64,000 bases of DNA from Amphibacillus cookii (GTDB taxonomy: Bacteria; Bacillota; Bacilli; Bacillales; Amphibacillaceae), in contig NZ_JAFBDS010000007.1 of the NCBI RefSeq assembly GCF_016908375.1, positions 124,001-188,000 on the forward strand, in the 5' to 3' direction. The notes below the pieces were generated by a model. That model worked only from the letters and a program-made list of their open reading frames with translations. It was not told the DNA's origin and did no database searches. A program made the position numbers and the translations under genes. Each line of letters starts with the position of its first letter. The stretch's first letter is position 1. Below, one piece after another: positions 15,391-24,795 of this stretch.

Positions 15391-16084
15391 AAACAGATTT
15401 GATTCGTCCGGGTGGACCGATTACAGTTTGAGAGGGTGGTACATCTTTTACTACCGTCGTACCTGCTCCAACTAAAGCATTTTCTCCTATCACAACGCCT
15501 GGCAATAAAGTAGCGTGATTACCGAGCTTAGCTCCCTTTTTTATAACAGGTCCTTTTAAAGCATTTCCACCGGATCGCATATATTTATCATTTGAAGTTG
15601 AACAACATGGTCCAAGAAAGACTCTATCTTCAATAAGCATATGAGCAGTTACATAGCAGCCAGTTTGGATCGTTACTTTTTCACCAATGATCGTATGGTT
15701 TTCAATAATCGATTGTCGTCCAATAACGCTTTCTTTTCCAACAATAACGTGTTCTCGAATGCTTGCTAAATCACCGATAAAGGTATGATCATGAAGAATC
15801 GTAGCACAATAAATAACGCAATGATCACCGGTCTTAACACCAGTTCCAATTAATAAAGGCTCATAATGCTGCTCGGTTGAGGTAATCATATTCTTGTTTC
15901 CGGAAGGTTGCTGCCCTAATGAATTGAAATTTCCAATCGTTGCATAGTCTCCAATGATCGTTCCTTTCTTGATTACAACGTGGTGCCCAATTGAAACGTA
16001 ATCCCCAATAAAGACATCATCTTCAATAATGACACCTTCACCGAGTTTGACTTGTTCGCCTATATAAGCAGATTTACTTATCAT
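15389..16084 (-). CDS. wbpD: left-handed beta-helix N-acetyltransferase (WbpD-like)
   Basis: A 231-residue acyltransferase built of hexapeptide repeats ([IV]G[DE]..TI style) along its whole length, with the H-dependent active region around CVIYCATILHDHTFIGD and a C-terminal VGAGTTVVKDVP then VIGPPGR, typical of nucleotide-sugar acetyltransferases. Together with the three neighbouring genes it fits WbpD, which acetylates the 3-amino group of UDP-2-acetamido-3-amino-glucuronic acid. GGTGAG sits 4-5 bp before the chosen ATG (16084); the ATG at 16096 is too close to any ribosome site. It overlaps the dehydrogenase gene by 11 bp, implying translational coupling. Confidence 0.75.
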   Translation of the reverse strand: MISKSAYIGEQVKLGEGVIIEDDVFIGDYVSIGHHVVIKKGTIIGDYATIGNFNSLGQQPSGNKNMITSTEQHYEPLLIGTGVKTGDHCVIYCATILHDHTFIGDLASIREHVIVGKESVIGRQSIIENHTIIGEKVTIQTGCYVTAHMLIEDRVFLGPCCSTSNDKYMRSGGNALKGPVIKKGAKLGNHATLLPGVVIGENALVGAGTTVVKDVPPSQTVIGPPGRIKSV

Positions 16085-17159
16085 TATGCTCACCATCCTT
16101 TTCTTTCATATTCATAGTAGAAAAAGTTGTTAGCGGTGGATAAACCGTTTGATTAATCTTATCAGCTTGATAAAGGCTGTAAATGAAACTTAGTACGTTT
16201 TTCGCCTCTGAAGCAGTCATCAATGGTTGATGCTTTTCATCAGTTAATGCTTGATAAAAATCTTGATACATATAATAACGGTCGTCAGTGTCAGTTGAGA
16301 TATTTATTAATTTGTCTGCGGACATCCGTTGATGCTTAATGTGAAAGTGTTCAATATGATTTAGGGCAGGTCCGTTTATCGCCAATGTGCCATCTTCACA
16401 AATAAACTGTAGTTGATAACCTAAATTATGTGGCTGTACTTGTGAAGTAGCCGTTACGCTTCCGTAAGCACCATTTTTAAATTTAAACATACTGAGGGCA
16501 AGATCTTCTGTTTCTTTCCATGTCGAAAAATTTGTTGTCTTTCCAAAAATCCAATCAATATCGCCCAAATACCAGATTAGTAAATCGGCTACATGTAACC
16601 CTTGATTCAGTAACATCCCACCATCATATTGCCATGTGCCACGCCAATCGGTTTCTTTATAATACTGCTCGGATCTATTAAGCAAAATAGAGGAAGTAGC
16701 AAGATAAGGTTGACCAAATTGATGTTTGTCGAAAAGTGATTTGATTTTTTGGAAAAGTGGTCGATAACGCATCTGGTGACAAACGAGCACGTGCTTCCCT
16801 GTCTTTTTTGAACACGCAATAATATGGTCAGCTTCTTCTAAAGATAAGCTGAGCGGTTTCTCGACAATAACATGTTTATCATGCAATAAACTGTCTATAA
16901 CCATTTTTCCATGTAAAAAGGATGGAGCAGTTATGATAACAACATCGATGTCTGTTCGTTCAATTAGCGCTTGGTAATCTGTATATAAAGTGAGTTCTTC
17001 TACTGGTTGATAAATGAGTTTATTAACAGCTTTTGCTCTTTCTAGCTTTTGGTCGACTAAGCCGTAACACGTGAATTGTTCTGATAAACGATTCAATGTT
17101 TTTACGTGTTTTTCAGCGATAAAGCCACAGCCGATTATACCTACTCGTAATTTCTTCAT
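16074..17159 (-). CDS. wbpB: Gfo/Idh/MocA oxidoreductase (WbpB-like)
   Basis: A 361-residue NAD(P)-dependent oxidoreductase. The N-terminal Rossmann fold shows GIIGCGFIAEKHVK (8-21), the family EKPLS motif follows at about 120, and the C-terminal half is the usual beta-sheet domain (YDGGMLLNQGLHVADLLIW). In the WbpA-B-E-D pathway the WbpB enzyme oxidises C3 of UDP-GlcNAc uronic acid to the ketone. It overlaps the aminotransferase by 4 bp and the acetyltransferase by 11 bp, so the three are one operon. Substrate is inferred from the gene set; the fold alone is not specific. Confidence 0.78.
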   Translation of the reverse strand: MKKLRVGIIGCGFIAEKHVKTLNRLSEQFTCYGLVDQKLERAKAVNKLIYQPVEELTLYTDYQALIERTDIDVVIITAPSFLHGKMVIDSLLHDKHVIVEKPLSLSLEEADHIIACSKKTGKHVLVCHQMRYRPLFQKIKSLFDKHQFGQPYLATSSILLNRSEQYYKETDWRGTWQYDGGMLLNQGLHVADLLIWYLGDIDWIFGKTTNFSTWKETEDLALSMFKFKNGAYGSVTATSQVQPHNLGYQLQFICEDGTLAINGPALNHIEHFHIKHQRMSADKLINISTDTDDRYYMYQDFYQALTDEKHQPLMTASEAKNVLSFIYSLYQADKINQTVYPPLTTFSTMNMKEKDGEHNDK

Positions 17160-18259
17160 GATTGAGCAGCCTCTCTAATCACTTCAATAACTTGAGTTTG
17201 TTGCTCGTTACTTAAAAATGGGTGAAGTGGAACCGAAAAGATCGTTTCTGATAAATGCTCAGCATTAGGGAGATCCCCTAATTTATAATTTAATAACTGA
17301 TAGGCTTCTTGCAAATGTAAGCAAAGCGGGTAATAAATAGCTGAGGCAATATCATGAGCACTTAATGCTTCCATAATTGCTGTTCGGTTAGAGCTTTTTA
17401 AGCAAAATAGATGGTAGACATGTTTGTTGTCTGGAGCTTCGGTTAAACATGTTATGTTATCAATTATTTTCAAGTGTTGCGTGTAATGATAGGCAAGCTT
17501 TCTTCTTTGTTCATTCCATCTGTCGATATGTTTTAGGCAAATGAGTAAAATCGCGGCTTGAATCGCATCGAGCCGACTATTGACACCAATTTCACGATGA
17601 TAATACTTCTTATCACTGCCATGAACACGCAATTGCCGAAGCCGAAGAGCGACCGTTTCATCGTTTGTTGTTACTATGCCACCATCACCAATCCCACCTA
17701 AATTCTTGGTTGGAAAAAACGAGAAGCAACCAGCATCTCCTAATGAACCGACGGGTTTATCTTTATATGTTGCCCCAAATGCCTGACAAGCATCTTCGAT
17801 AACAATAAGCTGATGTGCTTTAGCGATTTGATTAATGGTATCCATGTCTGCAGACTGGCCAAAGAGTTGGACAGGAATTATTGCTTTTGTTTTTGCGGTT
17901 ATTTTATCTGCTATTTTTTTAGCATCAATTAATCCTGTCGTTGGATCAATATCAACAAAAACAGGGGTAGCTCCTGCGCGTGAGATTGCCTCTGCTGTTG
18001 CAATAAAAGTAAACGGTGTAGTAATGACTTCGTCTTTTGGTCCAATATTATAGGCGATAAGTGTTAGTGTGAGTGCATCCGTACCACTTGCTACACTGAT
18101 TGCCTCATTAACACCGATTTTTTCAGCGATTTGTTGCTCCAACTTTTCCACGTAAGGACCTAAAATATATTGTCCGCTTCTTAATACAGCTTTCATTTCT
18201 TCTAGTATTTCAGCCTCAATAGATTGATATTGTGTTTGCAAATCTAATAATGGGATCAT
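17156..18259 (-). CDS. wbpE: DegT/DnrJ/EryC1 sugar aminotransferase (WbpE-like)
   Basis: A 367-residue PLP-dependent sugar aminotransferase, starting with the family's MIPLLDLQTQYQ. It has ASGTDALTL, the EDACQAFGA stretch and the lysine that binds PLP in FSFFPTKNLGG (Lys185). WbpE-type enzymes transaminate the 3-keto sugar made by WbpB using glutamate. I take the second ATG (18259): AAAGGAG is about 10 bp ahead of it, but touches the first ATG at 18268. It is first gene of the minus-strand wbpE-B-D operon and divergent from the wbpA-like gene. Confidence 0.8.
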   Translation of the reverse strand: MIPLLDLQTQYQSIEAEILEEMKAVLRSGQYILGPYVEKLEQQIAEKIGVNEAISVASGTDALTLTLIAYNIGPKDEVITTPFTFIATAEAISRAGATPVFVDIDPTTGLIDAKKIADKITAKTKAIIPVQLFGQSADMDTINQIAKAHQLIVIEDACQAFGATYKDKPVGSLGDAGCFSFFPTKNLGGIGDGGIVTTNDETVALRLRQLRVHGSDKKYYHREIGVNSRLDAIQAAILLICLKHIDRWNEQRRKLAYHYTQHLKIIDNITCLTEAPDNKHVYHLFCLKSSNRTAIMEALSAHDIASAIYYPLCLHLQEAYQLLNYKLGDLPNAEHLSETIFSVPLHPFLSNEQQTQVIEVIREAAQS

Positions 18260-18455
18260 ATTATGCATACTCCTTTCTGAATCATTCTCGCGTTACCATA
18301 TGATAGCTTTGTGGGTTGTGGCACGGCACTAAATAGGTAAAAATATTGATTTAATGGGATTAGTGATTCTGCCTTTTTTAATAAACTCAAGAACATGTGA
18401 CGTTATAAACACATATAAAATAATAGATTTTAATAAATAGGAAAGGAAAATAGTG

Positions 18456-19763
18456 ATGAGTGATAAAGCTGTCGTACGTTCCTACTATTCAACAGTTGGC
18501 GTTGTTGGATTAGGCTATGTTGGTTTGCCTGCTGCACTGGCTTTCGCCGAAAAATATCATACGATTGGATACGATATTGATAAAGGTAAGGTCGATGCAC
18601 TGAAGATGGCAATAGATCTAACGGGGGAGGTTGATGAAAGGGAATTAAAGGATACAACCTTACAGTTTACTAATCAGATTGAAACCTTATCTGTATGTGA
18701 TTATATTATTATTGCAGTGCCAACACCAATAGACGAGGATAAAAAGCCAGATTTGTCTTATATAAAGACGGCCTCAAAACAAGTAGGTAAACATATGAAA
18801 CGTGGAGCGATTATTATTTATGAATCAACGGTCTATCCAGGAGCAACAGAAGAAGTATGCTTGCCTTTATTGGCTAGTGCGTCAGGATTTGAGGTGGGTA
18901 GCGATTTTTCAATCGGTTATTCCCCTGAACGCATTAATCCTGGCGATAAAGAAAATACCTTTAAAACGATTGGAAAAATCATTTCTGGCTATAATTTAGA
19001 AACGTTAGATAAAATAGAGCAATTATATTGTAGTGTATTAGATGCTCCTGTTTACCGGGCAAGTACCATTAAAGTAGCCGAAGCAGCAAAAATTGTTGAA
19101 AATGCGCAACGTGATATTAACATCGCGTTTATGAACGAACTGTCCCAACTTTTCGATCAACTCAACATTAACTTTCAAGATGTATTAGCGGTAGCAAAGA
19201 CAAAATGGAATTTCCTTACTTTTAAACCAGGATTAGTAGGAGGTCATTGTATTGGTGTCGATCCTTATTATTTAATAACAAAAGCTGAAGACGTTAATTA
19301 TTCTCCCACTTTTCTAAAGGAAGCACGACGAATAAATGAGTCGATGGTTGACTTTGTGATTAAGCGTGTTCAGACCTATGCTGATCAACAACAGCGAGAA
19401 TTTTCAGATTTGAAGGTCCACGTTTTAGGTGTGGCATTTAAAGAAAATGTGGCTGATTTACGAAACGCTAAAGCAATTGAGGTTATTAAAACCTTGAAGC
19501 GATTAGGCGCCAATGTAACGGCTTCAGATCCGCTCGTTTCACCATTAGCGTATCAGGAGGTAACTGGAGATCGATTTGTTCCCGTTTCTACCCTATTGGA
19601 TGCAGATGTAATTATTTTACTTGTCCCACATCAGTCATTAGTCACTGCATTAAATCAGCAGTTATCCACTTGGGTGCAAGATAAACCTGTATTATTGATC
19701 GATTTGAAAGCTGTTTTAAATCAATTGGAGTTGCCTAACCATTTATCTTATTGGTGTTTATAG
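18456..19763 (+). CDS. wbpA: UDP-sugar 6-dehydrogenase (WbpA-like)
   Basis: A 435-residue nucleotide-sugar dehydrogenase. It has the NAD site VGLGYVGLP (17-25), YESTVYPGATEE, SPERINPGD, the central helix and the catalytic Cys265 in GGHCIGVDPYYL, and a C-terminal Rossmann half (LGVAFKENVADLRNAKA). Members with the SPERINPGD pattern oxidise C6 of UDP-GlcNAc or UDP-ManNAc. With the divergent wbpE-B-D operon it completes a route to UDP-2,3-diacetamido-glucuronic acid. GGAAAGGAAAA precedes the ATG; an in-frame GTG lies one codon upstream. Alternative: UDP-ManNAc dehydrogenase of teichuronic-type polymers. Confidence 0.82.
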   Translation: MSDKAVVRSYYSTVGVVGLGYVGLPAALAFAEKYHTIGYDIDKGKVDALKMAIDLTGEVDERELKDTTLQFTNQIETLSVCDYIIIAVPTPIDEDKKPDLSYIKTASKQVGKHMKRGAIIIYESTVYPGATEEVCLPLLASASGFEVGSDFSIGYSPERINPGDKENTFKTIGKIISGYNLETLDKIEQLYCSVLDAPVYRASTIKVAEAAKIVENAQRDINIAFMNELSQLFDQLNINFQDVLAVAKTKWNFLTFKPGLVGGHCIGVDPYYLITKAEDVNYSPTFLKEARRINESMVDFVIKRVQTYADQQQREFSDLKVHVLGVAFKENVADLRNAKAIEVIKTLKRLGANVTASDPLVSPLAYQEVTGDRFVPVSTLLDADVIILLVPHQSLVTALNQQLSTWVQDKPVLLIDLKAVLNQLELPNHLSYWCL

Positions 19764-19955
19764 CACGAAGGGAATAGGATTTGAATAAAAGAAAATAGTA
19801 ATTTGACGGCCTGTCCATGCCATTAAAAAGTTAAGGTTTATCGATTAATATTTACCTGGTCATTTGGATCCAAGTGCTAGAAAGACAACCATTTCCTAAG
19901 GGCCCTCTAAGATTGATTGTTCCATCCCTTCTCCATGATTGATTAATCTTAGGTA

Positions 19956-20008
19956 TTTATCATAGATAACCGTCCGTAAAACGCCTACGGATTAAAGGTT
20001 CGTCTTAT
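19956..20008 (+). repeat. dispersed hairpin repeat, short form (copy 4)
   Basis: Only the two outer parts of the family are present: TTTATCATAGATAACCGTCC joined to ACGGATTAAAGGTTCGTCTTAT. They pair to make a small hairpin (AACC...TCCGT/ACGGA...GGTT). Confidence 0.8.
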
Positions 20009-20050
20009 CCTTAGCGGTTGTGAAGGCATATCTTCCAACTATAGGAGTAA

Positions 20051-20107
20051 GATGATAATAAAAATCAGAACTTCCTAAAATTAGAAGTTCTGATTTTTAT
20101 TATCATA
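20051..20107. terminator. long perfect hairpin, bidirectional terminator
   Basis: Arms of about 23 bp (ATAAAAATCAGAACTTC and complement) around a 9-nt loop, with A- and T-rich flanks on both sides. It is 290 bp past the wbpA stop and would end transcription from either side. Confidence 0.75.
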
Positions 20108-20299
20108 TCACCATTAAACTTTAACAAAGCCCTTTGAAAAAATGCTCATTGACAAGTTAGCGAAATTATGACAGTATACGAAACGTTAATGGTTACATTT
20201 ACTTTCACCGATTATTATAATCGAGGCAGTGCTGACCCTTTTGAAGGGTGCATTTCTATCATGCTACTAGTGTTAGCGTACTGGTAGCTTTTATTATTT

Positions 20300-21029
20300 A
20301 CTCAACTTTCTCATCTAAATTTTTAGGTTCAGCCAAGCTAGCATAAGGATAGAACTAATATTAAATATAAGCGTTGCCTTTGAATGTAGATTTTCGATTG
20401 ATTATAAAACTTTCGTTTTAGACGCGCAGGTGAGATATGTTCCGCTTTCCGTGGGCGTGGCTTGAGCTAACTTTGCCAAGTCAAAACCACTTGCAAAGTG
20501 GATCTCAAGCTCACGCTACTCCCACAGGAGTCTACACATATCTCACCAGCTAAATCGTCACATCTCTCTTAATAATGGTTGTCTTTCAAGATCTCACCAA
20601 ACGCCATTTCAATCCGTGGACGTTAGATTTACACCATGTAGATCAAGACATCGGAATGGAGTCTCAGTATTAAGAAACTTCTTATTCTAGTCGTGTCACA
20701 TCTTCTTCGCTCTATTTCGTGTGTTTGGGCTTACGCATTCAGTATGAACCCCCATTCTAAGTGGAGATAAGCAAGAGGTGAGACTTCTGCGGGAATAGGA
20801 TGAGCTGAAGATCCACTTGAGGCGTGATGTTTGCGACTCAAGTTAGCTGAAGCCATCCCCGCGAAAAGCGAATCCCTTGCTTTTCGGAACGAAATAACGT
20901 GCTAAATGTAATGGGAAGGTCGCATGCGGGTGCATCCATACAAAAGTAAAGTCAACAAGCCTATTGAATACCGCGTCTATTGAACACGATCAAGGTTGAA
21001 TAACTATTTTCAGTGTGCGAAAGTTGAGT
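20300..21029 (+). mobile_element. 730-bp non-autonomous element with terminal inverted repeats
   Basis: The ends are ACTCAACTTTC and GAAAGTTGAGT in inverted orientation, and the element is flanked by TATTT on both sides (20295-20299 and 21030-21034), a 5-bp target duplication. Inside are two long GC-rich hairpins: 20430-20560 (AGGTGAGATATGT.../complement) and 20760-20890 (AAGCAAG...GCGGGAATAGGATGAGCTGAAG...). No transposase frame is present. Related copies lie at 48034-48702 and 58929-59446. Confidence 0.75.
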
Positions 21030-21169
21030 TATTTACAAATATCATATTGATAATACTATTATAAATTTGTTTATAAAAATTCCAATTTTACAATTATTTT
21101 ATTATCTAATTTGATTAATACCAATATTTATATGTAAAAATCTATTTTGAATACCTTAATTATTAACTT

Positions 21170-21499
21170 CTACTTCTTTTTACTAAAGGGTCTTGCAGAA
21201 GTTTTTATTCTTGTACCAGAAGTTTCAGCCGTTAGACGCAAGCCTATACTTCCCACACCGACGTATACTCTACCAGTTCCTGTATACTCAGCTCTTTTTG
21301 AATTCCAAGTGAATTTACGATTTTCCTCAGTCATACCTATAAGGGTAACATTAAGTCCTGAAGCATCTGTGATTCTTACTTTACCATTAGTAGTTTTGGC
21401 TTTAATAAAGTACTCCATGTTAACTACAGCGGTGCTCCAATAGATTCTGTATCTACGTTCTCCAAATCTTCCAGGTACATTAAAATCATTAATGCTCAT
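21170..21499 (-). CDS. hypothetical 109-residue basic protein
   Basis: I do not recognise this protein. It starts MSINDFNVPGRFGERRYRIYW and consists of alternating strands (MEYFIKAKT, KVRITDASGLNVTLIGM, RVYVGVGSIGLRLTAET), ending with a basic tail PFSKKK. It is probably a small all-beta domain with a pI above 9. No signal peptide or membrane segment. The ribosome site is weak (AAAGAACC). Composition is protein-like rather than random, so I keep it as a gene. It stands alone beside the 730-bp element, which fits recent acquisition. It could also be a detached fragment of a larger phage or surface protein. Confidence 0.55.
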   Translation of the reverse strand: MSINDFNVPGRFGERRYRIYWSTAVVNMEYFIKAKTTNGKVRITDASGLNVTLIGMTEENRKFTWNSKRAEYTGTGRVYVGVGSIGLRLTAETSGTRIKTSARPFSKKK

Positions 21500-21597
21500 C
21501 TGTGGTTCTTTAGATTATTTGTCTATCTTTTCGGTTGTAAAGGGAAATAAACTATAATAATATAGTTTGTATCAAAATAGTGGGAAGAGGGGTTACA

Positions 21598-21777
21598 TTG
21601 GAGAAAAGATTAAGGTTATCTGAAAACAAAGCTTTATTTGGCGTTTGTGGGGGTATAGCTGAATTCTTTGGCATATCACCAACCATAGTTAGAATAATTT
21701 TTATTTTAGTCCCTCCTGGAAACATTGCTGTATATTTAGTATTAGCTATTTATTTATATAATGACAGGACTTTATAA
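21598..21777 (+). CDS. PspC-domain membrane protein (short)
   Basis: A 59-residue protein made almost only of a PspC domain: LSENKALFGVCGGIAEFFGISPTIVR, then one membrane segment (about 30-52, IIFILVPPGNIAVYLVLAIYLY). PspC-like proteins are linked to envelope stress responses. I choose the TTG at 21598, 7 bp after AAGAGGGG, giving the usual MEKRLRLSENKA start; the GTG at 21580 would add six residues lying over the ribosome site. A TATAAT box lies at about 21555. A hairpin GTGGGTAA/TTACCCAC with TTTTTC (21809-21852) terminates it. Confidence 0.82.
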   Translation: MEKRLRLSENKALFGVCGGIAEFFGISPTIVRIIFILVPPGNIAVYLVLAIYLYNDRTL

Positions 21778-21808
21778 TGGTTTTCTCTACAAAAAACATA
21801 TTAAGGTT

Positions 21809-21855
21809 AGTGGGTAAGGTGATCGACAGATTACTTTACCCACTATTTTTCTTTT
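21809..21855 (+). terminator. terminator after the PspC gene
   Basis: TAGTGGGTAA pairs with TTACCCACTA, followed by TTTTTCTTTTT. Confidence 0.75.
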
Positions 21856-21894
21856 TAGATTTATAGTGAGAAGTGAAGGTCGACCAATAAGACT

Positions 21895-22052
21895 TCCAGG
21901 CACTCAACTAACCATCCGTGGGCCTACAGGATGTAGGTCATGCAGACGTTGTCACAGGACGTGGCGGTCTTAGTCTGTCATCCTTCTTAAAGATCTGGCG
22001 GTTTTAGTATACGATCTTCCGCGCCCACGGATTGAAGTTTTGTTTTATAATT
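21895..22052 (+). repeat. mosaic intergenic repeat
   Basis: Begins with the ACTCAACTAACCATCCGTGGGC arm seen inside the 160-bp family and ends with its GATTGAAG..TTTTGTTTTATA tail. The middle is replaced by a different repeat (CACAGGACGTGGCGGTCTTAG...) of a type I recall from other Bacillaceae. Nothing else is seen in the gap before gshA. Confidence 0.5.
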
Positions 22053-22207
22053 AAGTGTGTATAGGAAGGGTGGATATTTGTCAATGACACTTAGGTTTGG
22101 GTATGCTAAGAAGTGGGAATAGACATGAAAAATCGTATAAGATTCTGAATGGCATGATGTGTACATAAACTAGAAAGTGTGACTTAAATATAGAGGGATG
22201 GGATATA

Positions 22208-23692
22208 ATGGATGAAAAATTTAATAAGATGATTAGTTTGTTTGACCATCCGGATCGGAAGAAGTTATTATTAGAAGGATTATGGGGAATCGAACGAGAA
22301 ACGCAGCGAATAACCACTGAGGGGCATATTGCTTTAACTGATCACCCAGATATATTTGGTAATAAACGGATGAATAGTCAAATTACTGTTGATTTTGCTG
22401 AGAATCAATTGGAGTTTGTCACACGTCCACATCCATCTATTGACCGTCTGTATACGGAGTTAAAGGAAATTTCTTTAATTGCAGATCAGGGGATTGGCGA
22501 TCAACGGATGTGGCCGATGAGTATGCCTCCACGGTTACCAGAGGAGCAAGCTATTCCCATTGCTAAATTTGATCATTCATTAGAAGGACAAGAAAAAGAA
22601 ATATATCGAAAAGGTCTTGCCTTACGTTATGGAAAAAAAATGCAGATGATATCAGGTATTCACTATAATTATTCTTTAGGAAATCATTTGCTTCAGCTGT
22701 TGCACCAACATTTTCATCAAGGTGAAGATATTGTATCTTTTAAAAATAAAGTATATATGAAAATAAGTCGTAATTTTATTAAATATCGCTGGCTATTAAT
22801 CTATCTTTTTGGTGCTTCACCTGTCGCAGATCAAAGTTATGATTCGGTTATAGAAAAGGAATTGCAGAAAGTCTCTGAGGGTTGCGAAGATTTAAACCAA
22901 GAAAAACAGCTTTTTAAAAAGTGTGCGACTTCCTTAAGAGCAAGTCGGTTTGGTTATTCAACGGAAATACAAGAGCAATATCAAGTGTCTTATAATAGTC
23001 TAACTGCTTATATTCAAGATATTAAGAAACTATTATCAACAGAAAGTGAACAATATCGACAATATGGTGTAGAATATAATGGAGAACGTCTGCAATTAAG
23101 TACGTCAATTATACAAAATGAAAATGAATTTTATGCACCAGTCCGTTTTAAGGGGAAAGTGAAGGGTAATCAATCGCAAATTGAAGCACTTGAACAACGG
23201 GGGATTGAATATATAGAAATTCGATTATTGGATATCAATCCGTTTAGTAAATGGGGAGTTAGTAAAACACAAATCGATTTTGTTCATCTCTTTGTTTTGT
23301 TCTGTTTATTTGAAGACAGTGATCCGACCTCTAGCCAAGCACTGATTCGTGCGAGTAAAAATCATCAACTTGTTGCTTTATTAGGTCGGTTACCTTATTT
23401 AAGGCTCTTAAAATCAGAGTGCCAACAAATCGAGTTGAATGAATGGGGTGAAGCTATATTCACTAAACTCAATCAGATTGCTGAATTCATTGACCAAGCA
23501 AATGGTAGTGATCGTTTTCGGCGTGTCATTGCAAGAGAACGTGACAAATTACACAATCGACTTCTATTACCTTCTGAACAAATCGTTAATGAGATGAAAC
23601 AAAGACAAGAAAGCTATTTAGACTTTGGTTTGCGCTTAGCCAATCAATATAAAAGCAAAATATGTAAAGACCAAATTGAAAAAGAGGCGTAA
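22208..23692 (+). CDS. gshA: glutamate-cysteine ligase, stand-alone
   Basis: A 494-residue gamma-glutamylcysteine synthetase of the E. coli GshA/GshF-N type. It shows GIERETQRI (27-35, first glutamate ligand), DFAENQLEFVT, the MWPMSMPP loop, SGIHYNYSLG, and the C-terminal YIEIRLLDINPFSKWG. It joins glutamate to cysteine using ATP. The length matches GshA alone; the ATP-grasp domain that GshF adds for glutathione synthesis is missing and no gshB lies nearby, so the product here may be gamma-glutamylcysteine. ATG is preceded by GAGGGATGGGATAT, a modest ribosome site. Low codon GC is similar to neighbours. Confidence 0.88.
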   Translation: MDEKFNKMISLFDHPDRKKLLLEGLWGIERETQRITTEGHIALTDHPDIFGNKRMNSQITVDFAENQLEFVTRPHPSIDRLYTELKEISLIADQGIGDQRMWPMSMPPRLPEEQAIPIAKFDHSLEGQEKEIYRKGLALRYGKKMQMISGIHYNYSLGNHLLQLLHQHFHQGEDIVSFKNKVYMKISRNFIKYRWLLIYLFGASPVADQSYDSVIEKELQKVSEGCEDLNQEKQLFKKCATSLRASRFGYSTEIQEQYQVSYNSLTAYIQDIKKLLSTESEQYRQYGVEYNGERLQLSTSIIQNENEFYAPVRFKGKVKGNQSQIEALEQRGIEYIEIRLLDINPFSKWGVSKTQIDFVHLFVLFCLFEDSDPTSSQALIRASKNHQLVALLGRLPYLRLLKSECQQIELNEWGEAIFTKLNQIAEFIDQANGSDRFRRVIARERDKLHNRLLLPSEQIVNEMKQRQESYLDFGLRLANQYKSKICKDQIEKEA

Positions 23693-23729
23693 TACATGTG
23701 TGCATTAAATTCGTTTAGGAGTTTTTTAA

Positions 23730-24734
23730 ATGAAACATAGAAAAAGAATCTTCTTTTTAATTGGTTTACTTTTGGTCCTTGTTATTTTTGGTAGTTTAGG
23801 TTATTTGTTATTATTAGAGGTGGAATGGATAGATGCTCTTTATATGGCGACTATAACCATATCGACGGTAGGTTATGGTGAAGTCGCTCCTATGACAGCG
23901 GAAGCAAAGATTTTTTCAATTCTGCTGATCATTATGAGTATTGGTGTGATCGGTTATGCAGGTTCAGCACTTATGCGTTATTTTTTTGAGGGTACGGTAA
24001 AGCAAGTATGGAGGGAGCGTAAAATGAAAGAACAGATTAATAAAATGAACGATCATATTATTGTATGTGGAGCTGGAGAGACAGGTGGTCAAGTTATTCA
24101 TGTTTTACAGCAACAAAATGCAAATTTTGTCGTTGTTGAACAGGATGTGAATAAAGTTGAAGAGTTGAAAAAAGATCGAATCGCTGTCATACATGCAGAT
24201 GCGACAACTGATCAAGCTTTAGATGAAGCAAATATCATAAAGGCAAGTGGGCTTGTCACCAGTCTGTCAACGGATGCTAATAATTTATATACCGTATTAA
24301 CCGCAAGAGAAATGAATCCGCAGTTGAACATCATTGCGCGAGCGATTACACCTAATTCTCACGATAAGTTAATTCGTGCTGGTGCAAATAAAACCGTATC
24401 ACCTAATGAAATTGGTGGGCACCGGATGGCCTCCATGTTATTAAAACCTTCTGTTATTGCCTTTTTGGATACCATTACGCACTCAGGACATATTGATCTT
24501 AATTTAAATGAAGTGGAAATAGAACAAGGTTCTTATTTAGTTGGAAAATCTATTGAAGAAGCGAATATAGCAGAGGAAACAGACTTGATTTTAATTGCGA
24601 TAAAGTCAAAAAAAGAAGATCATATGATTTTTAACCCTAAACAAAACTATCTCCTTAAAACAGACGATATTATGATTGTACTTGGTGAGCAAGTCCAGTT
24701 AAAAGAACTAATGAAGTTAGCCCAAAACATATGA
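23730..24734 (+). CDS. potassium channel with RCK (TrkA-N) domain
   Basis: A 334-residue membrane protein. It has two transmembrane helices (about 8-28 and 62-84) around a pore loop with the K+ filter TVGYG (46-50), then a cytosolic RCK domain starting HIIVCGAGETGGQV (109-122, nucleotide-binding GxGxxG) and a TrkA-C domain (about 250-330). The layout is that of MthK/YugO-type channels. AGGAG precedes the ATG. It follows gshA by 37 bp and may share its transcript; glutathione- or redox-gated potassium efflux is a possible link but is inference. Confidence 0.88.
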   Translation: MKHRKRIFFLIGLLLVLVIFGSLGYLLLLEVEWIDALYMATITISTVGYGEVAPMTAEAKIFSILLIIMSIGVIGYAGSALMRYFFEGTVKQVWRERKMKEQINKMNDHIIVCGAGETGGQVIHVLQQQNANFVVVEQDVNKVEELKKDRIAVIHADATTDQALDEANIIKASGLVTSLSTDANNLYTVLTAREMNPQLNIIARAITPNSHDKLIRAGANKTVSPNEIGGHRMASMLLKPSVIAFLDTITHSGHIDLNLNEVEIEQGSYLVGKSIEEANIAEETDLILIAIKSKKEDHMIFNPKQNYLLKTDDIMIVLGEQVQLKELMKLAQNI

Positions 24735-24795
24735 CCATGTATATAGCTTTCTCTAACGGAGATTACTTTTTTGTTCGGATAAATGAGGTGGAATA

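Noticed and set aside
20051-20107. Perfect 23-bp inverted repeat considered as an attachment or recombination site
   Set aside because: A single copy with A/T-rich flanks and no integrase nearby; a bidirectional terminator explains it.
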